DNA from: Spongiibacter marinus
GTDB taxonomy: Bacteria; Pseudomonadota; Gammaproteobacteria; Pseudomonadales; Spongiibacteraceae
Assembly: GCF_016906995.1 (NCBI RefSeq)
Contig: NZ_JAFBBD010000005.1
Span: 248,001-312,000, forward strand
Direction: 5' to 3'
DNA length: 64,000 nt
Part shown: one piece after another, positions 34,710-44,797 of the stretch
Layout of the letters: each line of letters starts with the position of its first letter
How positions within the stretch are numbered: position 1 is the stretch's first letter
Notes under the pieces: model-generated
The model's database searches: none
The model's input: only the letters and a program-made list of their open reading frames with translations
What the model was told of the DNA's origin: nothing
Program-made: the position numbers and the translations under genes

Positions 34710-35855
34710 ATGAATAAGTGGCTGTTCAAATGGCACAGCTGGTTGGCGCTGGCCGCTTGCCTACCCTTGGTCGTTATCTGTGCGACCGGCAGTGTCCTCG
34801 TGTTCAAGCACGAAATTGACCGCCTGCTGATGCCCGAAAAGGTACGGGTTGAGGTGGCCGGGCCGCGGCAGTCCCTGGATGCATTGCAAACGGTGCTGCA
34901 CCAAGGTTTGCCGAATCATGAAATCGTCGGCTGGACGCTGTTTGATGATCCGCAGCGTGCCGATCAGGTGTATGTGATTGCGCACGGCAGTCGAGACTGG
35001 CTGTATACCTTGGTAGACCCCTATCGCGGTGAAATATTGGCGCCAGCGGTGGCCACCGATCACTATCTCAGTGACTGGTTGCTGGAGTTGCACTACACCC
35101 TGTTGTTGGACGATGCCGGCATTATTGTGAGTGCGGTGGTGGCGGTCGTGCTGTGCCTGCTTGGCATTAGCGGCCTGATTCTGCATCGCAGGTTTTGGAA
35201 AAATCTGTTCACCTTGCGTCGCCACGGTCGGCGCATCGTCTACTACAGCGACCTGCACAAATTGAGTGGTGCGCTGGCATCGCCGGTGTTGTTGGTGCTC
35301 GGTATTACCGGAGGCTATTGGAATATCGCGCACAGTATCGAGGAATACCAAGAGCATGCCGATGGCCACGAGCATCCGATAGTTGAAGGGCCGATGTACA
35401 GTCGCGACCTGTCGCTGGATGCCTTGCTTGCCAAGAGTCAGGCACAGTTGCCCGGCTTTACGGCCCGCTACGTGTCCCTGCCCTGGGAGCCCGGTCGGGC
35501 GATCCGTTTCTGGGGTGACGTTGGCTCGGCCAATCCTCTGCTGAGTGAATACGCGAGCAGCGTCGGTTTCAATGCCGATACGGGGGAGGCATTAGCGGCG
35601 AGTGACATTCGAACTGCTGGGGTGGGGGCAAAGGTATTGGACAGCTTTCGGCGCCTGCACTTTGGGAACTTCGCCGGGCTGACCAGTCGCGTTATATGGA
35701 GTGTGCTGGGGTTGGCGCCGCTACTGTTGGCTTTCACCGGCGGCTATCTGTGGTTGACGCGACGCGCCAAACGACGCCGCGCCAGACATAAGCGCCGCAG
35801 TAAGCAGCGCGCAGCGGCAGGCGTCTCTACCCGCGCCGCGCTCGGTCGGGATTAG
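34710..35855 (+). CDS. PepSY domain membrane protein paired with the siderophore receptor
   Basis: A 381-residue PepSY_TM protein. Helices are seen at [20 protein letters not shown] (N-terminal), [34 protein letters not shown] and [20 protein letters not shown]. His residues flank helices ([23 protein letters not shown]). This is the standard partner of siderophore receptors and likely reduces or releases ferric iron in the periplasm (FoxB/PiuB-like, known from experimental work on those proteins). It differs from the 492-residue PepSY protein of the B12 module. A basic tail ([17 protein letters not shown]) closes the protein. The stop overlaps the rhlE stop by 4 nt. Confidence 0.87.
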   Translation: MNKWLFKWHSWLALAACLPLVVICATGSVLVFKHEIDRLLMPEKVRVEVAGPRQSLDALQTVLHQGLPNHEIVGWTLFDDPQRADQVYVIAHGSRDWLYTLVDPYRGEILAPAVATDHYLSDWLLELHYTLLLDDAGIIVSAVVAVVLCLLGISGLILHRRFWKNLFTLRRHGRRIVYYSDLHKLSGALASPVLLVLGITGGYWNIAHSIEEYQEHADGHEHPIVEGPMYSRDLSLDALLAKSQAQLPGFTARYVSLPWEPGRAIRFWGDVGSANPLLSEYASSVGFNADTGEALAASDIRTAGVGAKVLDSFRRLHFGNFAGLTSRVIWSVLGLAPLLLAFTGGYLWLTRRAKRRRARHKRRSKQRAAAGVSTRAALGRD

Positions 35856-37162
35856 CGGTTTCCATTTGCTGGCCGCGCACTGCGGTTGCCGTCAGCGGCG
35901 GGGCGGCGTCGGCGCCGTCTCGCTTGCGGTGGACGCTGTCCGTCCCGGTGCTCCGGGCGGGGTTTGCGGTTTTGCTGTGGCTTACGGCTGCGTCCGGGGC
36001 GCGCGTTCAGGCGCGATTCCGGCAATACGTGACTTGGCTCAAAGCCTTCAATTTCTTCGCGGCGCAGCAGTTGTTTGATCAGGCGCTCAATGTCGCTGAG
36101 TTGGTCAAATTCGTCGGCGCTCACCAGTGAAACGGCCTGCCCGGCGGCGCCGGCGCGCCCCGTGCGACCAATGCGGTGCACATAATCTTCCGGCACATTC
36201 GGCAGGTCGACATTCACAACGTAGGGCAAGTGACTAATGTCCAAACCGCGCGCGGCGATATCGGTGGCCACCAGCGCTTGAATCTTACCGCTTTTAAACT
36301 CTGCCAGCGCTTTGGTGCGGGCATTCTGGCTCTTGTTGCCGTGAATCGGTGCCGAGGGAATGCCGCGTTCGTCGAGAAAACGGCTGAGTTTATTGGCGCC
36401 GTGTTTAGTGCGTGAAAACACCAGTACCTGATGCCAGCCATTCTCTTCGATTAATTTTGCCAGCAGTGCCGGTTTGCGTTTTTTATCGACCGGGCATATC
36501 CATTGTTCAACGCGTTCGGCGGTGCTGTTTGGCGGCGTTACCGACACTTCGACCGGATTGTTAACAATGCCCTTGGCAAGCTTGCGAATATCATCAGAGA
36601 AAGTCGCAGAAAACATCAAGTTCTGTCGCTTGGCGGGCAGCAGTGCCAGAATTTTGCGAATGTCGTGAATAAAGCCCATGTCCAACATGCGGTCGGCTTC
36701 ATCCAGCACCAGTACTTCCAGTTCGTCAAAGCGAACAGCATTTTGTTGGTACAAGTCGAGCAGGCGGCCAGGGGTCGCCACCAAAATATCAACGCCTTTG
36801 CGCAGCTTCATCATCTGCGGGTTGATTTTTACGCCACCAAAAACCACCGTTGAACGCAGCGGCAGGTTCTTACCGTACTTGTGAACATTGTCGCCGATCT
36901 GGGCGGCGAGTTCGCGAGTCGGCGTTAGAATCAATGTGCGCGCCTGGTTGGAGGACGCGCGCTTTCCTTTCGAGAGTATTTCCAATATCGGCAGGGTAAA
37001 ACCAGCGGTTTTGCCGGTGCCGGTTTGCGCGGCAGCCATGACATCGCGGCCGTCGAGTACGGCGGGAATCGCTTTCGCTTGAATAGGTGAAGGTGTGCTG
37101 TAACCGCTATCGGCAACGGCTTCTAGAATCGGGGCCGACAGGCCCAGGGAAGTAAACTGCAT
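35852..37162 (-). CDS. rhlE: RhlE-type DEAD-box RNA helicase
   Basis: A 436-residue DEAD-box helicase. Motifs: Q-motif [48 protein letters not shown], and [10 protein letters not shown]. The C-terminal tail is long, basic and Arg/Pro-rich ([18 protein letters not shown]), which is usual in RhlE and helps RNA binding. The ATG at 37162 fits the family start MQFTSLGL; an upstream in-frame start at 37231 adds a non-conserved peptide. It is convergent with the siderophore PepSY gene (4-nt stop overlap) and divergent from prfC. Confidence 0.95.
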   Translation of the reverse strand: MQFTSLGLSAPILEAVADSGYSTPSPIQAKAIPAVLDGRDVMAAAQTGTGKTAGFTLPILEILSKGKRASSNQARTLILTPTRELAAQIGDNVHKYGKNLPLRSTVVFGGVKINPQMMKLRKGVDILVATPGRLLDLYQQNAVRFDELEVLVLDEADRMLDMGFIHDIRKILALLPAKRQNLMFSATFSDDIRKLAKGIVNNPVEVSVTPPNSTAERVEQWICPVDKKRKPALLAKLIEENGWHQVLVFSRTKHGANKLSRFLDERGIPSAPIHGNKSQNARTKALAEFKSGKIQALVATDIAARGLDISHLPYVVNVDLPNVPEDYVHRIGRTGRAGAAGQAVSLVSADEFDQLSDIERLIKQLLRREEIEGFEPSHVLPESRLNARPGRSRKPQQNRKPRPEHRDGQRPPQARRRRRRPAADGNRSARPANGNR

Positions 37163-37336
37163 AGATCGTCTCAATGTGGAAGGCGCAAGGGCGAGTGGCC
37201 GATGCCAATCGCGAGGGCTTCCTGTATTCAAAACCGCCGATTTTGGCGGCGGGCTAGCTTACGCGATAACGCGGGGCAGCACCAGATAAATGCCTAATAT
37301 TTGAACAGTTTGGCCGGGCAATTGCTGAAAATGGTG

Positions 37337-37366
37337 CGGCGATGGCGTAGAATCGCCGATCTTTTT
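37337..37366 (+). other. Hairpin plus T-run in the prfC leader
   Basis: CGGCGAT and ATCGCCG form a perfect 7-bp stem with an 8-nt loop, followed within 3 nt by CTTTTTCC, in the 247-bp divergent gap between rhlE and prfC and 44 nt before the prfC ATG. It has terminator shape and could be an attenuator. A TAGAAT at 37348-37353 inside the hairpin could instead be a -10 box. Confidence 0.45.
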
Positions 37367-37409
37367 CCGGTGAGCGTGCCGGTTCTTTTCACACAGCAGA
37401 AGATAGCCC

Positions 37410-38996
37410 ATGTCAGAGCAGTCGCTAGATCAGCAAATCGCCAAGCGTCGCACCTTTGCGATTATTTCCCACCCCGATGCCGGTAAAACCACCATCACTG
37501 AGAAGTTGATTCTGCTCGGCCAACTGATCCAGGTCGCCGGTACGGTTAAAGGTAAAAAGAACGACAAATCGGCCACCTCTGACTGGATGAGCTTGGAAAA
37601 GGAGCGCGGCATTTCCGTAACTTCATCAGTGATGCAATTCCCTTATCGGGACCGCATCGTCAATCTGCTGGATACCCCGGGACACGAGGATTTCTCAGAG
37701 GATACCTACCGCACGTTGACGGCGGTGGATTCGGCGCTGATGGTGATCGATGGTGCCAAGGGAGTCGAGGACCGCACCATTAAGTTGATGAACGTGTGTC
37801 GCCTGCGAGACACGCCCATCCTCAGCTTTGTTAACAAGATGGACCGCGATATTCGCGACCCAATAGAGCTGCTCGATGAAATCGAAAGCGTACTGGGGAT
37901 CGAGGCTGCGCCAATCAACTGGCCCATCGGCATGGGAAGTGAGTTCAAGGGGGTATACAACCTCTACACCGATACCATCCATGTTTTTCAGCCTGGCAAG
38001 GGCAGTGTTATTGCTGAAGATATTCGTATCGACGGGCTTGAGAGCGACGCCGCCCGAGAACTGTTGGGCGATGAGTATGAGGATTACCTCGACGAAATCG
38101 AGCTGGTGCGCGGCGCCAGCCACGAGTTTGACCACGACGCCTATCTGGCGGGTAAGTTGACGCCGGTGTATTTCGGTACCGCGCTGTCGAATTTTGGTGT
38201 GCGGGAAATGCTGGATGGATTTGTGGAGTGGGCGCCTGAGCCATTGAATCGCAAGACCGACCAGCGCGAAGTCGATGCCGGTGAAAAGGACTTTAGTGGC
38301 TTTGTTTTTAAAATTCAGGCCAATATGGACCCGAAACACCGCGACCGCATTGCCTTTATGCGCATCTGCTCAGGCACATACAGTAAAGGTATGAAGATGC
38401 GCCATGTGCGCCTCGGTAAAGACGTAAAAATCGCCGATGCGGTGAGCTTTCTTGCCGGCGACCGCTCCCTGGTGCAGGAGGCGGTTTCTGGCGATATCAT
38501 CGGCCTGCACAACCACGGCACTATTCAGATCGGCGATACGTTTACCGGCGGTGAAGAGCTGAAATTTACCGGCATTCCCCACTTTGCGCCTGAGCTGTTT
38601 CGCCGCATCCGGCTGCGTGATCCGATGAAGTCCAAGCAGCTGCAAAAGGGCCTTCAACAATTGTCTGAGGAAGGCTCTACCCAGGTGTTCATGCCTCAGC
38701 GCAACAGTGACTTGATCGTCGGGGCAGTTGGGGTGCTGCAGTTTGATGTGGTCGCCTACCGACTCAAGGACGAATATAAAGTTGAGGCGATCTACGAGCC
38801 GATCAACGTGTATACCGCTCGCTGGGTAGATTGCGACGATCCCAAAGCCTTTGACGAGTTCAAGCGCAAATGCGCCGAGAACCTCGCCATTGATGGTGGT
38901 GGCCACCTCACCTACCTTGCCCCGACAAGGGTAAACCTGTCATTGACCGAAGAGCGCCACCCGAAAGTCCGCTTCCGCTCGACCAGGGAACACTAG
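37410..38996 (+). CDS. prfC: Peptide chain release factor 3
   Basis: A 528-residue translational GTPase. GTP-binding motifs are [10 protein letters not shown] (G1), [14 protein letters not shown] (G3) and FVNKMDRD (G4). Its length and the RF3-specific C-terminal blocks (FRSTREH at the end) fit RF3, which removes RF1/RF2 from the ribosome after peptide release. It is the only gene of its plus-strand transcript. Its TAG shares 4 nt with the stop of the convergent lipoprotein gene. Confidence 0.98.
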   Translation: MSEQSLDQQIAKRRTFAIISHPDAGKTTITEKLILLGQLIQVAGTVKGKKNDKSATSDWMSLEKERGISVTSSVMQFPYRDRIVNLLDTPGHEDFSEDTYRTLTAVDSALMVIDGAKGVEDRTIKLMNVCRLRDTPILSFVNKMDRDIRDPIELLDEIESVLGIEAAPINWPIGMGSEFKGVYNLYTDTIHVFQPGKGSVIAEDIRIDGLESDAARELLGDEYEDYLDEIELVRGASHEFDHDAYLAGKLTPVYFGTALSNFGVREMLDGFVEWAPEPLNRKTDQREVDAGEKDFSGFVFKIQANMDPKHRDRIAFMRICSGTYSKGMKMRHVRLGKDVKIADAVSFLAGDRSLVQEAVSGDIIGLHNHGTIQIGDTFTGGEELKFTGIPHFAPELFRRIRLRDPMKSKQLQKGLQQLSEEGSTQVFMPQRNSDLIVGAVGVLQFDVVAYRLKDEYKVEAIYEPINVYTARWVDCDDPKAFDEFKRKCAENLAIDGGGHLTYLAPTRVNLSLTEERHPKVRFRSTREH

Positions 38997-39307
38997 CGAC
39001 AGGCGTCGGCGGCCTTTTGGTAGGCCGCCATCAGCGACTGGCGGCCGCTTAAGCCGTTCTCGGTGCTGCGCATGGCGTTGATTTCTCCCAGGCCAATCTC
39101 TCCGCTCTCTGTCATCGCTGAAACAATGCAATTGGCTTGGCGGCGAGTCATACCGGGGGAGGCTGAAATAAATTTGCTGGCGGCAGAGTCGAAGAATCGC
39201 TTGCCGGTAAGTGGCTCGTCATTAGTATCGGCTGAATTACCGCCCGAGCAGGCCAAGAGTGAAAGGTTAACGCCAAGCGCTAATAGGTAAGGTCTGGCTA
39301 GTTGCAT
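38993..39307 (-). CDS. Small lipoprotein of unknown function
   Basis: A 104-residue protein with a type II signal: [18 protein letters not shown], where LLAC is the lipobox. The mature part has no known domain; [20 protein letters not shown] with a second Cys and a C-terminal Cys (KAADACR) suggest one disulphide. The ATG at 39307 is preceded by AAGGAG 6-7 nt upstream; the frame from 39346 is rejected for lack of a ribosome site. It overlaps the prfC stop by 4 nt. Confidence 0.72.
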   Translation of the reverse strand: MQLARPYLLALGVNLSLLACSGGNSADTNDEPLTGKRFFDSAASKFISASPGMTRRQANCIVSAMTESGEIGLGEINAMRSTENGLSGRQSLMAAYQKAADACR

Positions 39308-39346
39308 CGAGAACTCCTTCCTTGGTGTTCTTGTCTTCATTTGCAA

Positions 39347-39683
39347 TCACCCTAGTAAGATAGGGGTATTCCCAAAATTTGGCAATTGCACTTGCCGCGC
39401 AATACTCGCATCGCCCGGTTTGTTTTCTGTGAGTCAGTGTTCATATTCCATTCAGCTAGGTGTTGTAAGCTGCGTTTGCGGTGGCGTTTTGCGCTGCCGG
39501 ACAATACAGCTTGGATTTAGTTGCGGTGAATATTGCTGCTCAGGGCGCTTGAGTTCTTTGCCGCCAAATCTAGACTGTGAAAGTGCTAGATCACCCATCG
39601 ACTTGGGTGAGCGCTGAAAACGACCCTAGGGTCGTGGTGCGTAACAATACGAAAAATCAAATACCAATATCTGGGGATACATT
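39347..39683 (+). promoter_or_regulatory. 337-bp intergenic region with two perfect palindromes
   Basis: No convincing ORF is found here. Near its right end, TCACCCA/TGGGTGA (39591-39610, 6-nt spacer) and ACGACCCT|AGGGTCGT (39620-39635, no spacer) are perfect inverted repeats that end 48 nt before the ATG of the downstream secreted protein gene. They could be operators, or leader hairpins. Confidence 0.5.
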
Positions 39684-40142
39684 ATGTCGATTAAACACTG
39701 TGTTATTGCTGCCACCGTGATGTTTAGCAGCACTGTGGCTTTGGCTGACGACGATCGCGGTTTCTTTGGGCGCTTGTTTGGCGGCTCTAGCGAAGCGAGT
39801 GTTGAGGCAAATGCCGAAGTAAATGCCAGCGCTTCAGCAGAAGAAGCGAATCAGTACGGCAAAGAAAAAAGCGCTGAAATGAAGGCGAAAGCTGACGAGA
39901 AGCGTGCGGAAATGGAAGCCAAGCGCGAGGCAAAGCGCGCAGAAATGGAAGCAAAGAAAGCTAAGATGGAAGCCAAGCGCGCCGAGCGTGATGCCAAAGC
40001 TGAGCAAGAAGCCCAGGCGCGTGCTGAAGCCCGAGCTGAAGCAAAAGCCGATGCAAAGGCGAAAGCGGATGATGCCAAGAAAGCGATTAAGGGCTTAGGT
40101 AATATTCGTGTGAACGCCAATGTAGAGGCGGGCGCCGAGTAA
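39684..40142 (+). CDS. Secreted hendecad-repeat coiled-coil protein
   Basis: A 152-residue protein with a signal peptide (cleavage near ALA-DDD). After an FFGRLFGG segment the sequence is dominated by Ala, Lys and Glu and carries repeats such as KRAEMEAKREA and KRAEMEAKKAK, giving an 11-residue period typical of long right-handed-leaning helices. A tail with VNANVEAGAE follows. A similar Ala/Asn-rich segment (VEANAEVNASASAEE) precedes the helix. It could be a periplasmic filament or a TolA-like spacer; no known family is recognised. Strong terminator downstream; palindromes upstream. Confidence 0.7.
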   Translation: MSIKHCVIAATVMFSSTVALADDDRGFFGRLFGGSSEASVEANAEVNASASAEEANQYGKEKSAEMKAKADEKRAEMEAKREAKRAEMEAKKAKMEAKRAERDAKAEQEAQARAEARAEAKADAKAKADDAKKAIKGLGNIRVNANVEAGAE

Positions 40143-40200
40143 GTAGCGGCGGGCGTCTAAACTAGACGCTGCATATCGCGTTTAAGCATGTAAAATACGA

Positions 40201-40223
40201 AAGGGGCGCAAGCCCCTTTTTTG
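40201..40223 (+). terminator. Rho-independent terminator
   Basis: AAGGGGC, a GCAA loop, GCCCC and seven T; it closes the coiled-coil gene and lies 22 nt before the rsuA-like start. Confidence 0.93.
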
Positions 40224-40244
40224 TGCCTGAACAGGATATATTGG

Positions 40245-40967
40245 GTGTCTTCCAGTAAAACCATCCGCCTAGATCGCTTTTTAGCAACGGTGACTGACTA
40301 TTCTCGCAGTGATGCCAAGCGCCTAATTAAAGCCGGTGAGGTCAGTCTCGACGGCTCGCTATTGACCGATCCGCGAGCAGCGGTCGCCGAGGATGCCGAT
40401 ATCCGTCTGCGCGGGCAGCCACTGCGCAGTGCTCAGCCACGTTATTTTATGCTCAATAAACCGCAGGACTATGTTTGCGCAGCCCGCGATCGCAGGCATT
40501 TAACGGTGCTGGATTTGCTCGATGAAGATAATCCCGAGAAGCTGCACGTTGCCGGCCGCTTGGATATCGATACCACCGGTCTGGTGTTGCTGACTGACGA
40601 TGGCAATTGGTCTCACGCCGTTACTTCGCCCAAGCAGCGGTGTTGGAAGCGATACTGGCTGCGCACGGCCGAGCCCATAGCCGAGGCGGCGATAGCAAAG
40701 TTCGCGAAAGGTATTTTCCTGAAAGACGACAAGCAGCGTACCTTACCTGCCGAGCTGGAAATTCTCGCCAGCTGCGAAGCGCGCCTGCGTATTTGCGAGG
40801 GGCGTTACCACCAGGTTAAGCGTATGTTTGGCGCGCTGGGAAATGCCGTTATCGAGCTGCATCGCGAGGCGATTGGGGGTATTGAGCTCGATGAAACCCT
40901 GGAAGAGGGCGAGTACCGCCCGCTAACCGCTGAGGAGCGCGCAAGCGTGATGACACCACATGAATGA
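40245..40967 (+). CDS. rsuA: RsuA-type 16S rRNA pseudouridine synthase
   Basis: A 240-residue RsuA/RluE-family enzyme. An S4 RNA-binding domain covers residues 5-50 (IRLDRFLATVTDYSRSD). The catalytic core has PRYFMLNKPQDYVC, the active-site Asp in AGRLDIDTTGLVLL and GRYHQVKRMFGALGN. RsuA makes pseudouridine 516 of 16S rRNA. The GTG at 40245 has an AGGA site 8 nt upstream; the in-frame TTG at 40221 would sit inside the terminator. The rsmC start overlaps its end by 8 nt. Confidence 0.9.
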   Translation: MSSSKTIRLDRFLATVTDYSRSDAKRLIKAGEVSLDGSLLTDPRAAVAEDADIRLRGQPLRSAQPRYFMLNKPQDYVCAARDRRHLTVLDLLDEDNPEKLHVAGRLDIDTTGLVLLTDDGNWSHAVTSPKQRCWKRYWLRTAEPIAEAAIAKFAKGIFLKDDKQRTLPAELEILASCEARLRICEGRYHQVKRMFGALGNAVIELHREAIGGIELDETLEEGEYRPLTAEERASVMTPHE

Positions 40968-42003
40968 TGGGCCGCTGCAACAGCTCTATGACCGCCTGCC
41001 CGAACTCGCGGGCCCGGTTTGGTGGTTTGCCGACGAACAGGTCTCGGGAGAGCTGCCGGCCGCGCGGAGTGACTGCCACGTATTTAGTAATCGCTGCGAT
41101 ACCGCTCAGGCGCTCTCTGCCGAGGGATTTTCCGTGTCGTTGGGCGACTTTGACGTGCCCGCAACGCTTGAGGCACCGCCGCAGACTATTGTGTACCGCG
41201 TGTCGAAAGAAAGGCCGCTGGTCAACATGTTAATCAACGCCGCGATGTCAGCGCTCCCGGTTGGGGGACGCCTGCTGCTTAGCGGCTACAAGAATGATGG
41301 TGTGAAAGGCTACGCTGACAAAGCTGCCAAGGTATTCGATGCCTCGCGCCACATCGAAAAGTGCTACGCCGGTGCCTATGTTGCCACCCTGACCAAACAG
41401 GGTGACAGCGATGCGAGGTTGCCAGATAAAGACTACCGGCAACTGCGGCTGATCCACGAGTCGCCCGCTATGTACAGCAAGCCGGGTATCTACGGCTGGC
41501 AGAAAATCGATCGCGGCAGCGCTCTGCTAATTGAGCAACTATCCGACGTGTTGGCGTCAATGGCGCGTGCCCCCAAACGGCTGGCTGACCTTGGTTGCGG
41601 CTATGGCTATCTCAGTATTATGGCCGCCCAACAACTTCCTGACTGCCAATGGTTGATGACCGACAACAATGCCACAGCGCTACTCGCCAGCGAGAAAAAT
41701 GCGAAAGTGCACGGTCTGACTGCAGACATCCAACTGGCCGATTGTGCCGATGGCCTCAGTGGGCCGGTGGATTTAGTGCTGTGTAACCCGCCGTTTCATC
41801 AGGGCTTTGCTATTGAAGGCGGCCTGATTGAGCGATTCCTAAAGGCCGCCGCGCGCTTGCTCAAGCGTAATGGCGAAGCGCTGTTTGTGGTCAACCAGTT
41901 TATTCCCCTGCCGCGCTATGCCGCCGCGTTGTTCGCTGAACATGAGCTGCTCTGCGAACAGGATGGCTTTCGGGTGTACCGCTTAAAGAAAATGGCTGAC
42001 TAA
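40960..42003 (+). CDS. rsmC: 16S rRNA m2G1207 methyltransferase
   Basis: A 347-residue RsmC-family enzyme with a divergent N-terminal half and a C-terminal SAM-binding half: LADLGCGYGYLSIMAAQQ (motif I) and the NPPF motif LVLCNPPFHQGFAI, typical of N-methyltransferases that modify guanine N2. E. coli RsmC is 343 aa. It overlaps the rsuA-like gene by 8 nt, so two modifications of the small-subunit rRNA are made from one transcript. Confidence 0.93.
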   Translation: MNDGPLQQLYDRLPELAGPVWWFADEQVSGELPAARSDCHVFSNRCDTAQALSAEGFSVSLGDFDVPATLEAPPQTIVYRVSKERPLVNMLINAAMSALPVGGRLLLSGYKNDGVKGYADKAAKVFDASRHIEKCYAGAYVATLTKQGDSDARLPDKDYRQLRLIHESPAMYSKPGIYGWQKIDRGSALLIEQLSDVLASMARAPKRLADLGCGYGYLSIMAAQQLPDCQWLMTDNNATALLASEKNAKVHGLTADIQLADCADGLSGPVDLVLCNPPFHQGFAIEGGLIERFLKAAARLLKRNGEALFVVNQFIPLPRYAAALFAEHELLCEQDGFRVYRLKKMAD

Positions 42004-42025
42004 CCCGCCCAGGGCTCGGGCTCTC

Positions 42026-44683
42026 TTAGGTTTTGGGCTGAGTCACTTGTTCTGTGCTGGCCGGTGCGGCGGGATTGTCAGCAGGTTGCAGTAACTCCGG
42101 AGGTAGTTCGTCAGCGCTGGGAATTTCTTCCAAGGCGCCATCACAGGCACTCCCCGAATACAGCGCGCGCTTCATTAAACCCTGCGCGACCAGCGACAGA
42201 CCGCCTGTGTAAATGGCTGCACCAGTAGAGAGACCCGAGGTAAACATACCGCCGGGGTCGGCCTCCACGCGCGGTTTGCTGAAGCTGCCTCCCAGTCGCA
42301 CCAACCCGGCGGCGGCGCCAACATTAATGCCAACGCCCTTGCGAGCGATGGGCGAAATACCGAACCGCAACTCTTCGTTAGCAAAATCGATATGACCTGT
42401 ACCGATAATCTTACTGGCTTCGGTTTCCAGAGCGATGCCGTCGTTGCTAATGAATTTGCCGTCATTGCCTTTAAAGTGCACGGCCAAGCACTCGATCTGT
42501 GTGGTGCTGCGTTTTTCCCGAAAGGGATTGAGCTTGTTAAACGTTTCGGTGAGCACGTCGCTACCGATCAGGTTCAGCGCATTGCCCTTGGCCTCCAGGT
42601 CGGTAATTTTGATATCGACCTGGCCGTTGAGGGAGGCGGCCAGGTCGGCAGGGCTGTTTCCGCTGGCGCGCAGATTAAGGCGTATATCGCCAGTACCACC
42701 GCGGATGCCCGCCGCTTTTTCCAAGCCGAGCTTGCCGTAGTCGCTACCGTCAACACGGATTTCACTGCGCAGTTGCGGGCGCTCGCCGTTGGCGTCCAAC
42801 CGCGCGGAAAGCTGGGCGTCACCGCCGTTGGTAAGAATGCGACTGTCGCTGAGAGTCAGCACACCTTTCTTCACGCTGGGCGCGAGAGAGGCTCGCTTAA
42901 TGTAGGTATAGCCGGTATCGACATCTTGAAGATCAATGTTTAGCTGGCCTTCGAATTTATGCAGAGCATCAAAGGCGATGGGGTCTTTACTCAGCAATTT
43001 TTTGCCGCGCGGACGCGGCGTGCTGGTTTGCGTAGAAGCGCTTTCATTAGCGGGCGAAGTGAAGGCCATCGAGAGGTTTTTAAGGGTTAATTGGCCGTCT
43101 AGGTGGCCGTACTCCAAGGCCTCAGGCGTTTTGTATTCCAGCGTTATATCTGCCTGTTGCTCACCCAGTGAGGCGGAACTGTTTACCGTGTAGCCTTGCG
43201 CCTCACTGGCGAACTCCCCGGTTAGTTCCAGCGCGCCGGCTTCTTGCCAGGGCAGCTGTGCCAGTGCCCAAAGGTGTGCGCTTTGTGGCGCTTGCGCGCG
43301 GACCTTTAGCGCGTTGCCAGCCTTGCCGTTGAGGTTAACGTCACCTTCTATATCGATGTTTACGCCGCGCTCGCTTAGTGCCAGTTTTAAGCGGGCATCA
43401 GCGCCTTCGCTCTGCGGTGCCAATGGCGTCAGGCGCAATTCCCCCGTTACCTCGTTTAGCTGGCGTTGGCTGGCCGCCTCACTTACCGTGGCAATACTAA
43501 AGTCCGCGGACAGCTGCTCGCCCGTTGTGGCGGTGACCTTCAGTGCATCCAGTTGCCAGCCGCTGGCGAGCAGTCGCTCAATCGCGAGTGTCGCTTTCAC
43601 TTCTGGTTTGCTCAACCACTGCCAGTCCATCGCGGTCTCAGCTGGTTCTGCTGTCGTATCGGTCTGTGTTGACTCCTGCGGGGCGGGCGCGAAAATTTCC
43701 TGCAGTGCATCGACATTCAATGCGGGGCTGCTCAGCGTGGCGTCGACCTGCGAAAAATCAGTGGCGATGGTCAGTGTGCCAGACAGGGTGTTGTCGCCAA
43801 GGGCCAGAGTGGTGTCGCTGAGCTGGTAGCCATTGTCGATGACTAAGGTTGTGGCCAGGCGGCTTTCGGGTAGCGCTGGTGCATGCTCCAAACCTGCCAT
43901 GGTTGCCAGTGCCTCCAGGCGCTGCAAGGCGAGGGATAGATCTATGCGGCTGCCGGATAGGTCGGGGCTTAGTGATAGACGGCCCTGGCTTTTCAGTTGG
44001 GCGTCTTCATGTTCGATGGCGAGTTGATAGTCCAGCACACCGGCACCGGGATCAAACAACACGATATCCCCGCTCACCAAAAAATGGTGCTGGGCATAGG
44101 CCAGCTCCAATGAGAGGTGACCGTTAGCCGTTTCACTGCGCTCACCTCTCACCTCGGGCAGGTCGATGTGATAGCGCTCGCCGTCGGCGCGCAGAATATG
44201 AATATGACTGTCGAGCAGGACAATTTCCTGAAAATTAAAATCGCCCGGTAATTGCACGGGGGCAGGGGAAGAAGGCTCAGCATCTGGCGGAGGGGTTTCG
44301 CCGTTGCCACGCAGTTTGCTGGTCAGCCAGTTGAGTTCGCCCTCGCGGTTGTGCTCCAGATTAACGGTGAGCCCTTCACTGTGCAGCGACCAGAAGGCGC
44401 CGTCGTTAAAGGGGGAGGCGATAAGTTTCAGCGACAAGGTGTCTAGGCGTAACAGCGTTGGCTCGGGCCAGTCGGGGTTGCGAAGCTCCAGTCCCTTCAG
44501 CTCCAGCCGGAGGGGGCTGCGGTGGGAACTGAGCGACTCGAAGGTGATATCGAGGCCGGCAAAACGCTGGCCGCCTGTCGAGATTGCGCCCTGCAGAAGT
44601 TGTGGCTGAATAACAATGGCGGTGATGCCAATGATGATGAGTAGCAGTAAAACACTGACGCTAAGCAACAATTTTTTTAACAT
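42026..44683 (-). CDS. AsmA-family inner-membrane protein
   Basis: An 885-residue AsmA-like protein: an N-terminal membrane helix (LLLSVSVLLLLIIIGITAIV), a long periplasmic region with the AsmA beta-strand repeats (FESLSSHRSPLRLELKGL; LTLKNLSMAF), and a C-terminal AsmA domain (GGTGDIRLNLRASGNSPADL, then KGVGINVGAAAGLVRLGGSF). Recent work places AsmA-like proteins in inter-membrane lipid transport. The tail is Pro-rich. It converges on rsmC with a 22-nt gap and is divergent from sfsA. Confidence 0.9.
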   Translation of the reverse strand: MLKKLLLSVSVLLLLIIIGITAIVIQPQLLQGAISTGGQRFAGLDITFESLSSHRSPLRLELKGLELRNPDWPEPTLLRLDTLSLKLIASPFNDGAFWSLHSEGLTVNLEHNREGELNWLTSKLRGNGETPPPDAEPSSPAPVQLPGDFNFQEIVLLDSHIHILRADGERYHIDLPEVRGERSETANGHLSLELAYAQHHFLVSGDIVLFDPGAGVLDYQLAIEHEDAQLKSQGRLSLSPDLSGSRIDLSLALQRLEALATMAGLEHAPALPESRLATTLVIDNGYQLSDTTLALGDNTLSGTLTIATDFSQVDATLSSPALNVDALQEIFAPAPQESTQTDTTAEPAETAMDWQWLSKPEVKATLAIERLLASGWQLDALKVTATTGEQLSADFSIATVSEAASQRQLNEVTGELRLTPLAPQSEGADARLKLALSERGVNIDIEGDVNLNGKAGNALKVRAQAPQSAHLWALAQLPWQEAGALELTGEFASEAQGYTVNSSASLGEQQADITLEYKTPEALEYGHLDGQLTLKNLSMAFTSPANESASTQTSTPRPRGKKLLSKDPIAFDALHKFEGQLNIDLQDVDTGYTYIKRASLAPSVKKGVLTLSDSRILTNGGDAQLSARLDANGERPQLRSEIRVDGSDYGKLGLEKAAGIRGGTGDIRLNLRASGNSPADLAASLNGQVDIKITDLEAKGNALNLIGSDVLTETFNKLNPFREKRSTTQIECLAVHFKGNDGKFISNDGIALETEASKIIGTGHIDFANEELRFGISPIARKGVGINVGAAAGLVRLGGSFSKPRVEADPGGMFTSGLSTGAAIYTGGLSLVAQGLMKRALYSGSACDGALEEIPSADELPPELLQPADNPAAPASTEQVTQPKT

Positions 44684-44797
44684 TGTGCGCTGGGCTGCCC
44701 CTGATTAACAATCTTAGTGGGTAGTGTGAGAGCTTCAGGGTAGATGTGCAACGTTGATCACGTCGCTGAGAAAACAAAATGAAAAGGGTGCCCGTTT

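Noticed and set aside
39851-40120. 89-residue minus ORF rich in Ala/Ser/Phe
   Set aside because: Mirror image of the hendecad repeats of the coiled-coil gene; repeats in one strand create an open frame in the other.
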